From assembly GCA_003511825.1 (NCBI GenBank), contig DOIU01000312.1, forward strand, positions 1 to 8,381: a stretch of DNA of 8,381 nt, given 5' to 3'. A program made the translations under genes and the position numbers. This DNA comes from Gammaproteobacteria bacterium (lineage in GTDB: Bacteria > Pseudomonadota > Gammaproteobacteria > Granulosicoccales > Granulosicoccaceae). Shown one piece after another: positions 1 to 6,029 of this stretch; position 1 is the first letter of the stretch; each line of letters begins with the position of its first letter. The notes under the pieces are model-generated. The model did not search any database. It had not been told where the DNA came from and worked only from the letters and a program-made list of their open reading frames with translations.

Positions 1-128
1 TCACCATCATGATGCCGCACCCGGAGCGCGTGTTCCGCACGGTGACGAATTCATGGGCGCCGCAAGACTGGGGCGAAGCCGGGCCTTGGTTGCGCATGTT
101 CCGCAACGCCCGTGTGTGGGTCGACTAA
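1..128 (+). CDS. purL: Phosphoribosylformylglycinamidine synthase (FGAM synthase), C-terminal end
   Basis: The reading frame is open from the left edge (first complete codon at base 3) to a TAA at 126-128 and gives 41 residues starting TIMMPHPERVFR and ending RNARVWVD. This is the end of the glutamine amidotransferase domain of the large single-chain PurL of proteobacteria. PurL makes FGAM from FGAR, glutamine and ATP in cytoplasmic purine synthesis. The HPE triplet (codons at bases 18-26) carries the His and Glu of the Cys-His-Glu amidotransferase triad; the Cys lies upstream, outside the window. The tail with WGE, GPW and MFRNAR is typical of gammaproteobacterial PurL. Nothing suggests damage; the gene is simply cut by the window edge. 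It converges with the minus-strand genes to its right. Confidence 0.93.
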   Translation, partial: TIMMPHPERVFRTVTNSWAPQDWGEAGPWLRMFRNARVWVD

Positions 129-151
129 TCCGGGTTGACGAGTCGCCCGAT

Positions 152-180
152 GCCACCCGCCTGCACGCGCAGCGGGTGGC
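152..180. terminator. GC-rich hairpin between convergent genes, possible bidirectional terminator
   Basis: GCCACCCGC (152-160) and GCGGGTGGC (172-180) form a perfect 9-bp stem with an 11-nt loop. It lies 23 bp after the purL stop and directly abuts the stop codon of the minus-strand gene ending at 181, which is where a shared terminator would sit. There is no clear T tract on either side, so intrinsic termination is not certain. Confidence 0.55.
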
Positions 181-375
181 TTACTCGTTGTCGTGATGAG
201 CTACCACACTTGGCTTGTTGCCGTTGCCCAGTGAGATCGTGAGATCCACTGGCCGGCAGCAAACGCTGCAATCTTCAACGTAGTCTTGCTCTTGATCTAG
301 CGAGCAATCGACCACCACTTCAAACGATTCCCAGCAGTAGGGGCATTGCACAGCCACAGCTTCAACTGCGTTCAT
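181..375 (-). CDS. CPXCG-motif cysteine-rich small protein
   Basis: This 64-residue protein has a CPYC pair at residues 11-14 and a second cluster at 35-42 (DCSVCCRPV), with YVEDC leading into it. That arrangement matches the short CPXCG-motif cysteine-rich family of proteobacteria, predicted to bind zinc through the two Cys-x-x-Cys pairs. The biological role of the family is not known. The start is well supported: AAGGGAGG lies a few bases before the ATG on the minus strand (complement of about 380-387). The gene begins 34 bp after the stop of the FimX-like gene, in the same direction, so the two may share a transcript. The family usually has Cys in the fourth CPXC position followed by Gly; here that Gly is Trp (CPYCW). 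Confidence 0.85.
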   Translation of the reverse strand: MNAVEAVAVQCPYCWESFEVVVDCSLDQEQDYVEDCSVCCRPVDLTISLGNGNKPSVVAHHDNE

Positions 376-409
376 GTCGCCTCCCTTGAGTGTGTGTTTT
401 GTCGTTTGA

Positions 410-2467
410 TTATGCGCTCAAAGTCGCACTCAAATCCAGCGTCAATTCCGTGTTTTTTGCCTCAATCAAGGCGTCGTGTGCGACCAGATCTATGCCAATT
501 TTCCAGAGTGCGGCAATGGTACTCGCGTCAATCGTGCCCGAGACCAGAGAGAGCGTTTGCTGGCGGCGACATTGCTCGGCGAGGATATTGAGCGTGTCGT
601 AGCTGTCGCGATCACTGTGGATATCGTCGACCAAGTATTGGCTGGGCGCCAGGTAGGTGATGGTGTTGCGGGATTGGTCAAACAGTTCGTGAGTGACCGT
701 GGGGTCATCGTGTTCGGTGACGCAGATGCCACAGTTTAAGGAGGCCATGTGACGACAAAAAGTGCCGAAGGTCTCCGGGGCATCCAACGCGGCATCGGCG
801 TCGAGTTGCAGGATAAGGCTGTTCGCCGGCAGGTGAAACTGCTGCACCACCTTCTCCAGCCAGGTGTAGAAGTCATGTTGCTGCAGCACATTGCCGAGCA
901 AGGGGATAAAGACCTGCACATGGGGTTGGTGTTGTAATACTTGGCTGAGCTGGCGCGCGGTGTGAAAGATGATCCAGCGGTCAACGCTGGCGCTGAGTCC
1001 GGTCATTCTCACCGGATCACTGAAGGCTGACAGTGGCAGAGGCGCGTTTTGCTCATCGTGCAACTGCAATACCAAGCTGTAGCGGGACCAGCTATCGTTG
1101 CGCAAACGCACCACGGGGAGGCCGGCGAGGGTGAGGCGGTTATTGTTCAGCAGGGTTGACACACGACCCGCCCAGACATGGTCCACCATCTGGCTGCCTG
1201 GTACGTTCAAGAATTGCGTCAAATCGACGTGCACTGGTACCTTGGCGTCTTGGGCATGAACGAAGCTGCTTTTGAGTCGTGTGAGGGCGTGCTCAGCATC
1301 ATCGCAGTGTCGGTCAACGACCACTGCGCTGACGCGACAGTGGGTGTCTCCGTGAAGCAAGCCGCCGAGGTTGCCGATGCAGCGACGCAGCTGGTCGGCA
1401 AGCTGCGCCGGTTCGCGACTGGCATCGCGCGAGCTGAGCAGGAGAAAGCTGTTGCCGCTGTAGCGCCCCAGCACATCGTTGGTATCAATCGTGGCGAGCA
1501 AGCGGTCGGCGGCGGCACGCATGCATTGGTCGGTGTACTCGGGTTTGTCCGGGCCAGTCTCCAGATGCACCAGAAACGCCAGATATTCGTCGCCACTCGT
1601 GCGCGCATGCTCAAGCACGGTGTCGAGCAAGGTCAGCATGTGGCTCTGGCTGAATACCTGCGTGACCGGGTCGTGGATCTTTTGGCGAGGCGCACGCGGC
1701 AGCGCCTGCGGTGATACCGACTCGATGACTTGCTCGTCGAGGATCATTTGTACCGCGTCCTCGTTGTCAAACACGCTGCGTTGCAATTGCGCATGGTAGC
1801 GAGTTAGCTCTTCGTCGGGTGTGATCAGGCTGAGCGTCAGCTGATGACGGTCGGCGTCGCCGGCGGTGAGCTGACGCAGGGCGTCGGTGATGGCTGTGCG
1901 GTCTTTGTCGTCGGGAATGACATCCAGTAGCGGCGTACTCTGCAAGGCCTCGAGCGACGCGTAACCCAGACGACGCAGATAGGCCGGGTTGGCGTACACA
2001 TGGAAGCCATCGTGCACATAGGCCACGGCCTGACGGGTGCTTTGCAGCAGCACCATCAGTGGCTGTTGTGCTGCGTGGATGCGCGCTTCGACGGTTTGCA
2101 GACGCTGTTCTCTGGCTTGCGTTTGCAGGGTATGCAAGATCACATGGCGCACGTGATCTTGGTCATCGAGATAGGCGACATGGTCCGCGCCCTGGCCAAT
2201 GAATGAGCCGAGCGCGGCATCGGTCGACGTGAGCAGAGCGATAAGCGGCGTCTGACGCGGATCTTGTGCTTGAGCCGGCAAGGTATCTTCGGCGCTGACC
2301 ACATAGAGCGCAAGATCACTGCTTGCGTCTGCCAAGCGTGCAGAGAACGCATGACTGTCGTCGCAGTGTTGCACGTCCACGGCATAACCCAACGGCCGCA
2401 CCAGGCTGGCGAGAGATTCTGCAGCATTCGGTGAATCGCAATGCATCAGCAGCGAAAGGGTTTGCAT
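410..2467 (-). CDS. FimX-like REC-PAS-GGDEF-EAL protein with degenerate GGDEF and EAL domains
   Basis: The protein has 685 residues from the ATG at 2465-2467. In order I see a response-regulator-like N-terminus (about 1-115), a PAS domain (about 135-245), a GGDEF-like domain (about 262-415) and an EAL-like domain (about 432-668). This is the architecture and length of Pseudomonas FimX (about 690 residues), a polar c-di-GMP effector that promotes type IV pilus assembly. Both output domains look catalytically dead. The GGDEF position reads SGNSF (337-341); the EAL position reads SLV (464-466, in YSLVLQL); and the later acidic and lysine ligands of active EAL domains are not recognisable. VDRWII (495-500) and the general fold pattern remain. 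The ORF stays open upstream to 2581, but that 38-residue extension is Arg-rich and covers the likely promoter, so I prefer 2467. The Shine-Dalgarno sequence is weak. A pilus or motility role is inferred from domain order only. Confidence 0.75.
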   Translation of the reverse strand: MQTLSLLMHCDSPNAAESLASLVRPLGYAVDVQHCDDSHAFSARLADASSDLALYVVSAEDTLPAQAQDPRQTPLIALLTSTDAALGSFIGQGADHVAYLDDQDHVRHVILHTLQTQAREQRLQTVEARIHAAQQPLMVLLQSTRQAVAYVHDGFHVYANPAYLRRLGYASLEALQSTPLLDVIPDDKDRTAITDALRQLTAGDADRHQLTLSLITPDEELTRYHAQLQRSVFDNEDAVQMILDEQVIESVSPQALPRAPRQKIHDPVTQVFSQSHMLTLLDTVLEHARTSGDEYLAFLVHLETGPDKPEYTDQCMRAAADRLLATIDTNDVLGRYSGNSFLLLSSRDASREPAQLADQLRRCIGNLGGLLHGDTHCRVSAVVVDRHCDDAEHALTRLKSSFVHAQDAKVPVHVDLTQFLNVPGSQMVDHVWAGRVSTLLNNNRLTLAGLPVVRLRNDSWSRYSLVLQLHDEQNAPLPLSAFSDPVRMTGLSASVDRWIIFHTARQLSQVLQHQPHVQVFIPLLGNVLQQHDFYTWLEKVVQQFHLPANSLILQLDADAALDAPETFGTFCRHMASLNCGICVTEHDDPTVTHELFDQSRNTITYLAPSQYLVDDIHSDRDSYDTLNILAEQCRRQQTLSLVSGTIDASTIAALWKIGIDLVAHDALIEAKNTELTLDLSATLSA

Positions 2468-2507
2468 AGCCGACAATCGTGTCTCTGCGCTTCTAAAAAG
2501 TGTCTTG

Positions 2508-2513
2508 ATTTTA
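2508..2513 (-). promoter_or_regulatory. Possible -10 element of the FimX-like gene
   Basis: The minus strand reads TAAAAT here (plus strand ATTTTA), five of six matches to TATAAT, about 40 bp before the chosen start codon. No good -35 hexamer is seen 16-18 bp upstream. The main support is position, and the fact that the next upstream start codon would put this AT-rich element inside the coding region. Confidence 0.3.
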
Positions 2514-2588
2514 CACACAGCTCGCGCGAAATACAGCGTTGCGCATCGGCGACGCGGGCTGATGCGAGCCAAGCGAAGCATTCCACGC

Positions 2589-2594
2589 TATAAT
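2589..2594 (+). promoter_or_regulatory. Probable -10 element of the efp operon
   Basis: A perfect TATAAT in the context CGCTATAATCC lies 95 bp before the efp ATG, in the divergent gap between the FimX-like gene and efp. The -35 region (about 2566-2571, GAGCCA) is not consensus and there is no extended TGn, so the promoter may depend on an activator or rely on the -10 alone. The predicted leader of about 85 nt has no obvious terminator or known riboswitch. Confidence 0.55.
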
Positions 2595-2688
2595 CCGGCC
2601 AGCCGATGCCGTGTCACGTCGCCCAGTGCGATCGTAGCGCGGGACGCTCTACCAATCATATGTGAATACTCGGGATTAAAGATTACTT

Positions 2689-3261
2689 ATGGCGAGCTAC
2701 AGTACCAACGAGTTCAGAGGTGGTTTGAAAATCATGCTGGACGGCGACCCTTACACGATTGTTGAAAACGAATTCGTCAAGCCCGGCAAAGGGCAGGCGT
2801 TCAATCGCGTTAAGGTCCGAAACCTCAAGACCGGCCGCGTGGTGGAAAAAACCTTCAAGTCAGGTGACTCGGTAGAAGCGGCCGACGTGATGGACACGGA
2901 CATGCAGTACCTCTACACCGATGGCGAGTTTTGGCACTTTATGGACCCGCAAAGCTTTGAGCAGATTGCCGCGGATAAAGCGGCCGTGGGCGAGCAGGCG
3001 GTTTGGCTCAAAGAGCAAGACATGTGCGTGGTCACGTTGTGGAACGGCAGCCCCTTGAGCGTCACGCCGCCGAACTTCGTCGAACTCACCATCACCGAAA
3101 CTGATCCGGGCGTGCGCGGCGATACCGCAACCGGCGGTACCAAGCCCGCTTACATGGAAACCGGTGCCGTGGTCAAGGTGCCGTTGTTCATTGAGCAAGG
3201 TGAAGTGATTCGATGCGACACGCGCAGCGGTGAATACGTCTCGCGCGTCAAAACTGACTGA
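2689..3261 (+). CDS. efp: Translation elongation factor P (EF-P), lysine-modified type
   Basis: This 190-residue protein has the usual EF-P length. It opens MASYSTNEFRGGLKI and carries the domain I tip loop VKPGKGQAF, which places the modifiable lysine at residue 34 as in E. coli EF-P. The C-terminal GEVIRCDTRSGEYVSRVK is the conserved end of the OB-fold domain III. EF-P binds between the P and E sites of ribosomes stalled on consecutive prolines and speeds peptide bond formation. The KPGKGQ loop is the type beta-lysylated by EpmA, and epmA follows 13 bp later, so the modification pathway agrees with the sequence. The lysine 2,3-aminomutase EpmB, which makes the (R)-beta-lysine, is not in the window. 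The Shine-Dalgarno before the ATG is weak (GGGATT about 12 bp upstream). Confidence 0.98.
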   Translation: MASYSTNEFRGGLKIMLDGDPYTIVENEFVKPGKGQAFNRVKVRNLKTGRVVEKTFKSGDSVEAADVMDTDMQYLYTDGEFWHFMDPQSFEQIAADKAAVGEQAVWLKEQDMCVVTLWNGSPLSVTPPNFVELTITETDPGVRGDTATGGTKPAYMETGAVVKVPLFIEQGEVIRCDTRSGEYVSRVKTD

Positions 3262-3274
3262 TACACCGGCCACC

Positions 3275-4243
3275 ATGACGCCAGAATGGCGGCCATCGGC
3301 CGACCTCGCCATGCTGCGTGCGCGTGCGCGGCTGCTGCGCGACATTCGCCGCTATTTTGCAGAGGCCGGGGTGCTGGAGGTGGAAACGCCCGTGCTGTCG
3401 CAGGCGGCTGTTACCGACCCGGCCATCCACAGCATGCAGTTGGCTGAGCCGGTCGCCGGCTGTCGCTTTCTGCACACCTCGCCGGAGTTTCCGATGAAGC
3501 GGCTGCTGTGTGCGGGCACGGGCGATATTTACCAAATTTGCCGTGTGTTTCGCGGCGCCGAGCTTGGGCGGCATCACAATCCGGAATTTACCCTGCTGGA
3601 GTGGTATCGCCTGGGCTACGATATGCAGCGCTTGATGACGGATGTGGAGCAGTTGCTGCGCTCGGTGTTGCCGTCGACCATGACGCTCGGACCCAGCCGT
3701 TTTCTCAGCTATGAGCAGGCGATCTTTGAGGCGACCGGTCTGTCGTTGGCGCGCTTGGATATTGCCGCGATTCAAGACGCACTCAACACGGCTGGCGTGC
3801 CCTGTCCACCAGCAATGCCGAACGCGATAGACCCCTGGTTGGATCTGCTCATGTCGAGCGTGGTGACGCCGCAGTTCTCCGATGACCGCCTCACGTTTAT
3901 CTATCACTATCCGGCATCGCAAGCGTCGTTGGCGCGCCTGAATCCTGACAACCCCTCCGTGGCGGAGCGCTTTGAGGTGTACATCGGACCGATGGAGCTG
4001 GGCAATGGTTTTCATGAGCTGCAAGATGCCGATGAGCAGCGCGCGCGCTTTCAATCAGATCTGGCGAAGCGCCAACAGTTGTCATTGCCTGCCATGCCAA
4101 TGGACACGCATTTACTCGACGCCTTGGGCAGCGGTCTGCCGGACTGTGCCGGGGTTGCGGTTGGCTTGGATCGGGTGTTGATGGCGTTTTACACAAAAAC
4201 GGAGATTGCTGACGTGATCAGCTTTGGAGCAGAGCGTGCCTGA
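3275..4243 (+). CDS. epmA: EF-P--(R)-beta-lysine ligase (GenX/PoxA/YjeA)
   Basis: The protein has 322 residues, close to E. coli EpmA (325). It is a free-standing class II lysyl-tRNA synthetase catalytic core without the tRNA anticodon-binding domain. Motif 1 is around LEVETPVLSQ (34-43). Motif 2 is ICRVFRGAELGRHHNPEF (88-105), followed by TLLEWYR. ELGNGFHEL (241-249) is the amino-acid-binding segment, and motif 3 is GVAVGLDRVLM (293-303). EpmA activates (R)-beta-lysine with ATP and ligates it to the EF-P loop lysine. An in-frame ATG at 3230 would overlap efp by 32 bp and add 15 residues outside the family alignment; the ATG at 3275 leaves a normal 13-bp gap. The gene is surely cotranscribed with efp. 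GVAVG (with Ala where LysRS has Gly) fits EpmA rather than a truncated LysRS. Confidence 0.96.
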   Translation: MTPEWRPSADLAMLRARARLLRDIRRYFAEAGVLEVETPVLSQAAVTDPAIHSMQLAEPVAGCRFLHTSPEFPMKRLLCAGTGDIYQICRVFRGAELGRHHNPEFTLLEWYRLGYDMQRLMTDVEQLLRSVLPSTMTLGPSRFLSYEQAIFEATGLSLARLDIAAIQDALNTAGVPCPPAMPNAIDPWLDLLMSSVVTPQFSDDRLTFIYHYPASQASLARLNPDNPSVAERFEVYIGPMELGNGFHELQDADEQRARFQSDLAKRQQLSLPAMPMDTHLLDALGSGLPDCAGVAVGLDRVLMAFYTKTEIADVISFGAERA

Positions 4244-4745
4244 AGTCTTACGCTGTCGTGATTTAGCCCCCGAGCACTTACAGGCCTTGTTTGCGGAGAC
4301 ACCCTTGCGCGTGTTGACCCAAGCGCCCGGCGAAACGATTACGGGCAGCTATTGGGGCGACGACGAAGCCGGGCTGGTCGGGCATACCCTCTATGTGCGC
4401 GCTGATACGCCGGTGCATTCAGCGTTGCACGAAGCCTGTCATTACTTGTGCATGGATGACGCGCGCCGGCAGCAGCTGGACACCGACGCCGGGGGTGACT
4501 ATGACGAAGAAAACGGCGTGTGCTATTTGCAGATTCTGTTGGCGGACGGCTTGCCTGAGATGGGGCGCGATCGCATGTTCAGCGATATGGATGCCTGGGG
4601 TTATACCTTTCGGCTGGGCAGTGCACAGCGCTGGTTTGAGGATGATGCCGGCGACGCACAGCAATGGTTGCAGCAGAAGGGTTTGCTGCGCGCCGACGGT
4701 GGCGTGGTGTTGTCCGGTGTGTCGCCGGACGCACCGCGTTTATAG
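4236..4745 (+). CDS. Conserved hypothetical protein with HExxH motif, third gene of the efp-epmA operon
   Basis: This 169-residue protein starts at a GTG (4236-4238) that overlaps the epmA stop by 8 bp. GGAG lies 6 bp before the GTG, which favours it over the TTG at 4224. The central feature is SALHEACHYLCMDDARR (62-78) with HExxH at 65-69, followed by DAGGDYDEENGVCYLQ (84-99), where E91 or E92 could be a third metal ligand. The C-terminal half has DMDAWGYTFRLGSA (117-130). There is no signal peptide or membrane segment, so it is probably cytoplasmic. I do not recognise a named family, but the sequence has the look of a conserved proteobacterial hypothetical. The HExxH could mean a zinc peptidase-like fold or a metal-dependent oxygenase. 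EpmC (YfcM), the EF-P hydroxylase, has a similar SALHE-x-x-HW-C stretch followed by ARR, so a distant functional link is conceivable. Function is unproven. Confidence 0.88.
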   Translation: MPEVLRCRDLAPEHLQALFAETPLRVLTQAPGETITGSYWGDDEAGLVGHTLYVRADTPVHSALHEACHYLCMDDARRQQLDTDAGGDYDEENGVCYLQILLADGLPEMGRDRMFSDMDAWGYTFRLGSAQRWFEDDAGDAQQWLQQKGLLRADGGVVLSGVSPDAPRL

Positions 4746-5663
4746 GTTCATCATTACGCGCACGTGGGCAGTTGCGCAGCGGCCGAGAATGTCCAGGTTA
4801 TAGCCGCCCTCAAGCATGGAGACCATGCGTCCTTGGCAGTATTCATCCGCAACTGCGCAGAGCTTGCGCGTGACCCAGATATAGTCGTCGTCACTGAGAT
4901 TAAACCCACCCATATCGTCGTCGCGGTGCGCGTCAAAGCCGGCGGAGACGAAGATCAGTTCAGGCTCAAAGTCTTTGATAGCCTTTAGCCATTTGTCTTG
5001 GACTGCAAAGCGAAACTCGGGGCTGCCGGTGCCGGCCGGCAGTGGCACATTCACCATCAGCTTTTCCATGGATTTGCCGGCATAGCCCGGGTAAAACGGG
5101 TGCTGGTAGGTCGAGCAAAATAGCGTGTGCGGGTTATGCGAGAGGATATCCTCGGTGCCGTTGCCGTGGTGGACGTCAAAGTCCACAATGGCCACGCGCT
5201 CAAGCTTGTGGTGCTCAATAGCGTGCAGCGCCGCCACCGCGATATTGTTAAAAAAGCAAAAGCCCATGGCTGTATTTTTTTCAGCATGATGACCGGGTGG
5301 GCGGACATTGCAAAATGCACGTTTCATCTCACCCGAGATCACCAGGTCGGTCGCAAAAATACCGGCGCCGGCTGAGCGCAGCGCGGCCTCCAGCGTATAG
5401 GGGTTCATCCAGGTATCGGGGTCCATATGCTGCAGGCCATCCAGTGGCGAGTTATTGAAGATCCCCTCGACATAGTCTTTGCCATGTGCCCGTTCAAGCT
5501 GGTGCACGTCGGCATTGGGGGCCTCGTAGTAGCGCAGAAAATCCATCAAGCCGCTGGCTGAAAGTTGGTCCTCTATCGCCCGCAGTCGTTGGGGGCACTC
5601 CGGATGGTGTTCAATCATCTCGTGGCGCAGGCAATCCGAGTGTGTGATGTAAGCTGTATGCAA
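4740..5663 (-). CDS. Histone deacetylase family protein (class II / AcuC-like lysine deacetylase)
   Basis: The protein has 307 residues and all hallmarks of the arginase/deacetylase fold. RPPGHHAE (121-128) holds the tandem His pair (125-126). DFDVHHGNGTE (161-171) supplies the zinc ligands D163 and H165, AGFDAHRDD (241-249) gives D244, and EGGYN (285-289) gives the catalytic Tyr288. It should be a zinc-dependent amidohydrolase that removes acetyl groups from protein lysines or from acetylpolyamines. The start is TTG at 5661-5663; no ATG is near, and a perfect AGGGAGG lies 7 bp upstream. Its last codons overlap the convergent HExxH gene by 6 bp. The patZ-like acetyltransferase lies divergently across a 502-bp gap, which suggests a protein deacetylase (AcuC logic). 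An acetylpolyamine substrate is the main alternative. Confidence 0.93.
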   Translation of the reverse strand: MHTAYITHSDCLRHEMIEHHPECPQRLRAIEDQLSASGLMDFLRYYEAPNADVHQLERAHGKDYVEGIFNNSPLDGLQHMDPDTWMNPYTLEAALRSAGAGIFATDLVISGEMKRAFCNVRPPGHHAEKNTAMGFCFFNNIAVAALHAIEHHKLERVAIVDFDVHHGNGTEDILSHNPHTLFCSTYQHPFYPGYAGKSMEKLMVNVPLPAGTGSPEFRFAVQDKWLKAIKDFEPELIFVSAGFDAHRDDDMGGFNLSDDDYIWVTRKLCAVADEYCQGRMVSMLEGGYNLDILGRCATAHVRVMMNL

Positions 5664-5670
5664 TTGAAAT

Positions 5671-5677
5671 CCTCCCT
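5671..5677 (-). promoter_or_regulatory. Strong ribosome binding site that decides the TTG start
   Basis: The minus strand reads AGGGAGG with a 7-nt spacer to TTG at 5661-5663. No ATG or GTG occurs at usable distance in frame, so this is the evidence for a TTG start of the deacetylase gene. A TTG start with a near-perfect Shine-Dalgarno can keep translation moderate. Confidence 0.8.
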
Positions 5678-5689
5678 AAGGAAAGTCAA

Positions 5690-5715
5690 TTCACACCTTC
5701 AACGTGCAGGGTGAA
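5690..5715. repeat. Short inverted repeat upstream of the deacetylase gene
   Basis: TTCAC (5690-5694) and GTGAA (5711-5715) form an inverted repeat, with CC (5696-5697) and GG (5709-5710) extending it after a one-base bulge. It lies 27-52 bp upstream of the deacetylase start codon and could be an operator or a leader hairpin. The match is short and could be chance. I found no convincing -10/-35 pair for the deacetylase gene. Confidence 0.25.
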
Positions 5716-5765
5716 CGCTCGTGATTCGTTCGAGTGTGTGTTTCGATGAAGATGGTATTGGTGAT

Positions 5766-5771
5766 TATTAT
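5766..5771 (+). promoter_or_regulatory. Possible -10 element of the candidate structured RNA
   Basis: TATTAT matches TATAAT at five of six positions. Transcription starting about 7 bp after it would begin at about 5778, the very base of the long helix at 5779-5912. The -35 region (around 5742-5748, TTCGATG) is poor, so support rests on this positional fit. Confidence 0.35.
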
Positions 5772-5778
5772 TCGGATC

Positions 5779-5912
5779 GTTCATCTTTCTTATTATTTCG
5801 GATTCAGCGTCATAAAGCGGCTCCCTGGCGAGGCGCAGATGGGCGTTTCCCGCTGGGTTTGTCTGTCTCCGCAGACGAGTGCACTGAATCCGGAATAATG
5901 AGAGTGATGGAC
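5779..5912 (+). ncRNA. Candidate structured RNA: long closing helix with two internal hairpins
   Basis: Bases 5779-5807 pair with 5884-5912 over 29 positions: 24 Watson-Crick pairs, 4 G-U pairs and 1 mismatch (5786/5905). All four wobbles have U on the left arm and G on the right, so they pair only in RNA read from the plus strand; on the minus strand they would be A-C mismatches. Inside the helix, AGCGG (5816-5820) can pair with CCGCT (5850-5854). Bases 5858-5866 can pair with 5871-5879 around a CUCC loop, again with wobbles allowed only on the plus strand. This gives a three-way-junction-like fold. I match it to no RNA family that I know; 6S RNA, attC sites and common riboswitches do not fit. 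It could be an independent small RNA or the 5' part of a long patZ leader. No clean terminator follows, only TTGTTTT at 5920-5926. Confidence 0.55.
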
Positions 5913-5947
5913 TAATAGCATTGTTTTACAAGTGTGCAACATTGTCC

Positions 5948-5962
5948 TTGATTTAAATCACA
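5948..5962. promoter_or_regulatory. CRP/FNR-superfamily-type binding site upstream of the patZ-like gene
   Basis: The sequence TTGATTTAAATCACA has a left half TTGAT identical to the FNR/Anr half-site and a right half TCACA identical to the CRP half-site. Read as FNR (TTGAT-N4-ATCAA) it matches 9 of 10 bases; read as CRP (TGTGA-N6-TCACA, 5947-5962) it matches 8 of 10. The centre lies about 50 bp before the start point predicted from the -10 at 5993. E. coli patZ is known to be controlled by cAMP-CRP, which makes a CRP-type reading attractive. A second inverted repeat shares the right half: TCACA (5958-5962) and TGTGA (5970-5974) around a 7-bp centre. Confidence 0.5.
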
Positions 5963-5992
5963 TGCGACGTGTGAATTGCAAAAAAAATAGCC

Positions 5993-5998
5993 TATAAA
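5993..5998 (+). promoter_or_regulatory. Probable -10 element of the patZ-like gene
   Basis: TATAAA, in an AT-rich stretch after a run of eight A bases (5980-5987), lies about 168 bp before the ATG and would start transcription near 6005. No good -35 hexamer stands 17 bp upstream (TGTGAA at 5970-5975), consistent with an activator-dependent promoter using the palindrome just upstream. The leader would be about 160 nt. Confidence 0.45.
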
Positions 5999-6029
5999 TT
6001 ACCGTACTAGCCGGGTGTCTTGTTTGTAA

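Noticed and set aside
1178..1714. 178-codon open frame on the plus strand inside the FimX-like gene
   Set aside because: It lies wholly antisense to a well-supported gene and has no recognisable motif.
2468..2581. Upstream in-frame start that would lengthen the FimX-like protein by 38 residues
   Set aside because: The extension is Arg/Ala-rich with no domain match and covers the TAAAAT-like promoter of its own gene. The REC-like domain begins right at the 2467 ATG.
3230..3274. Earlier ATG for epmA, overlapping efp by 32 bp
   Set aside because: The 15 extra residues are the out-of-frame reading of the efp C-terminus, and the family alignment begins at the 3275 ATG.
3248..4054. 268-codon open frame on the minus strand opposite epmA
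   Set aside because: Its composition (rich in Arg, His, Gln) and lack of any domain fit a shadow of the high-GC epmA coding strand.
389..5747. 12-base match GAGTGTGTGTTT at about 389-400 and 5733-5744
   Set aside because: It is short, of low complexity and without shared context, so chance is the simplest explanation.
5779..5912. Integron attC site or MITE as an explanation of the long inverted repeat
   Set aside because: The core-site sequences (GTTRRRY/RYYYAAC) are absent, no target-site duplication is evident, and the wobble pairs favour one strand. A MITE cannot be fully excluded without a genome-wide copy count.
5721..5915. 64-codon open frame (GTG start) across the structured-RNA interval
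   Set aside because: No ribosome binding site or motif. The base-pairing pattern explains the conservation-like structure better than a protein would.
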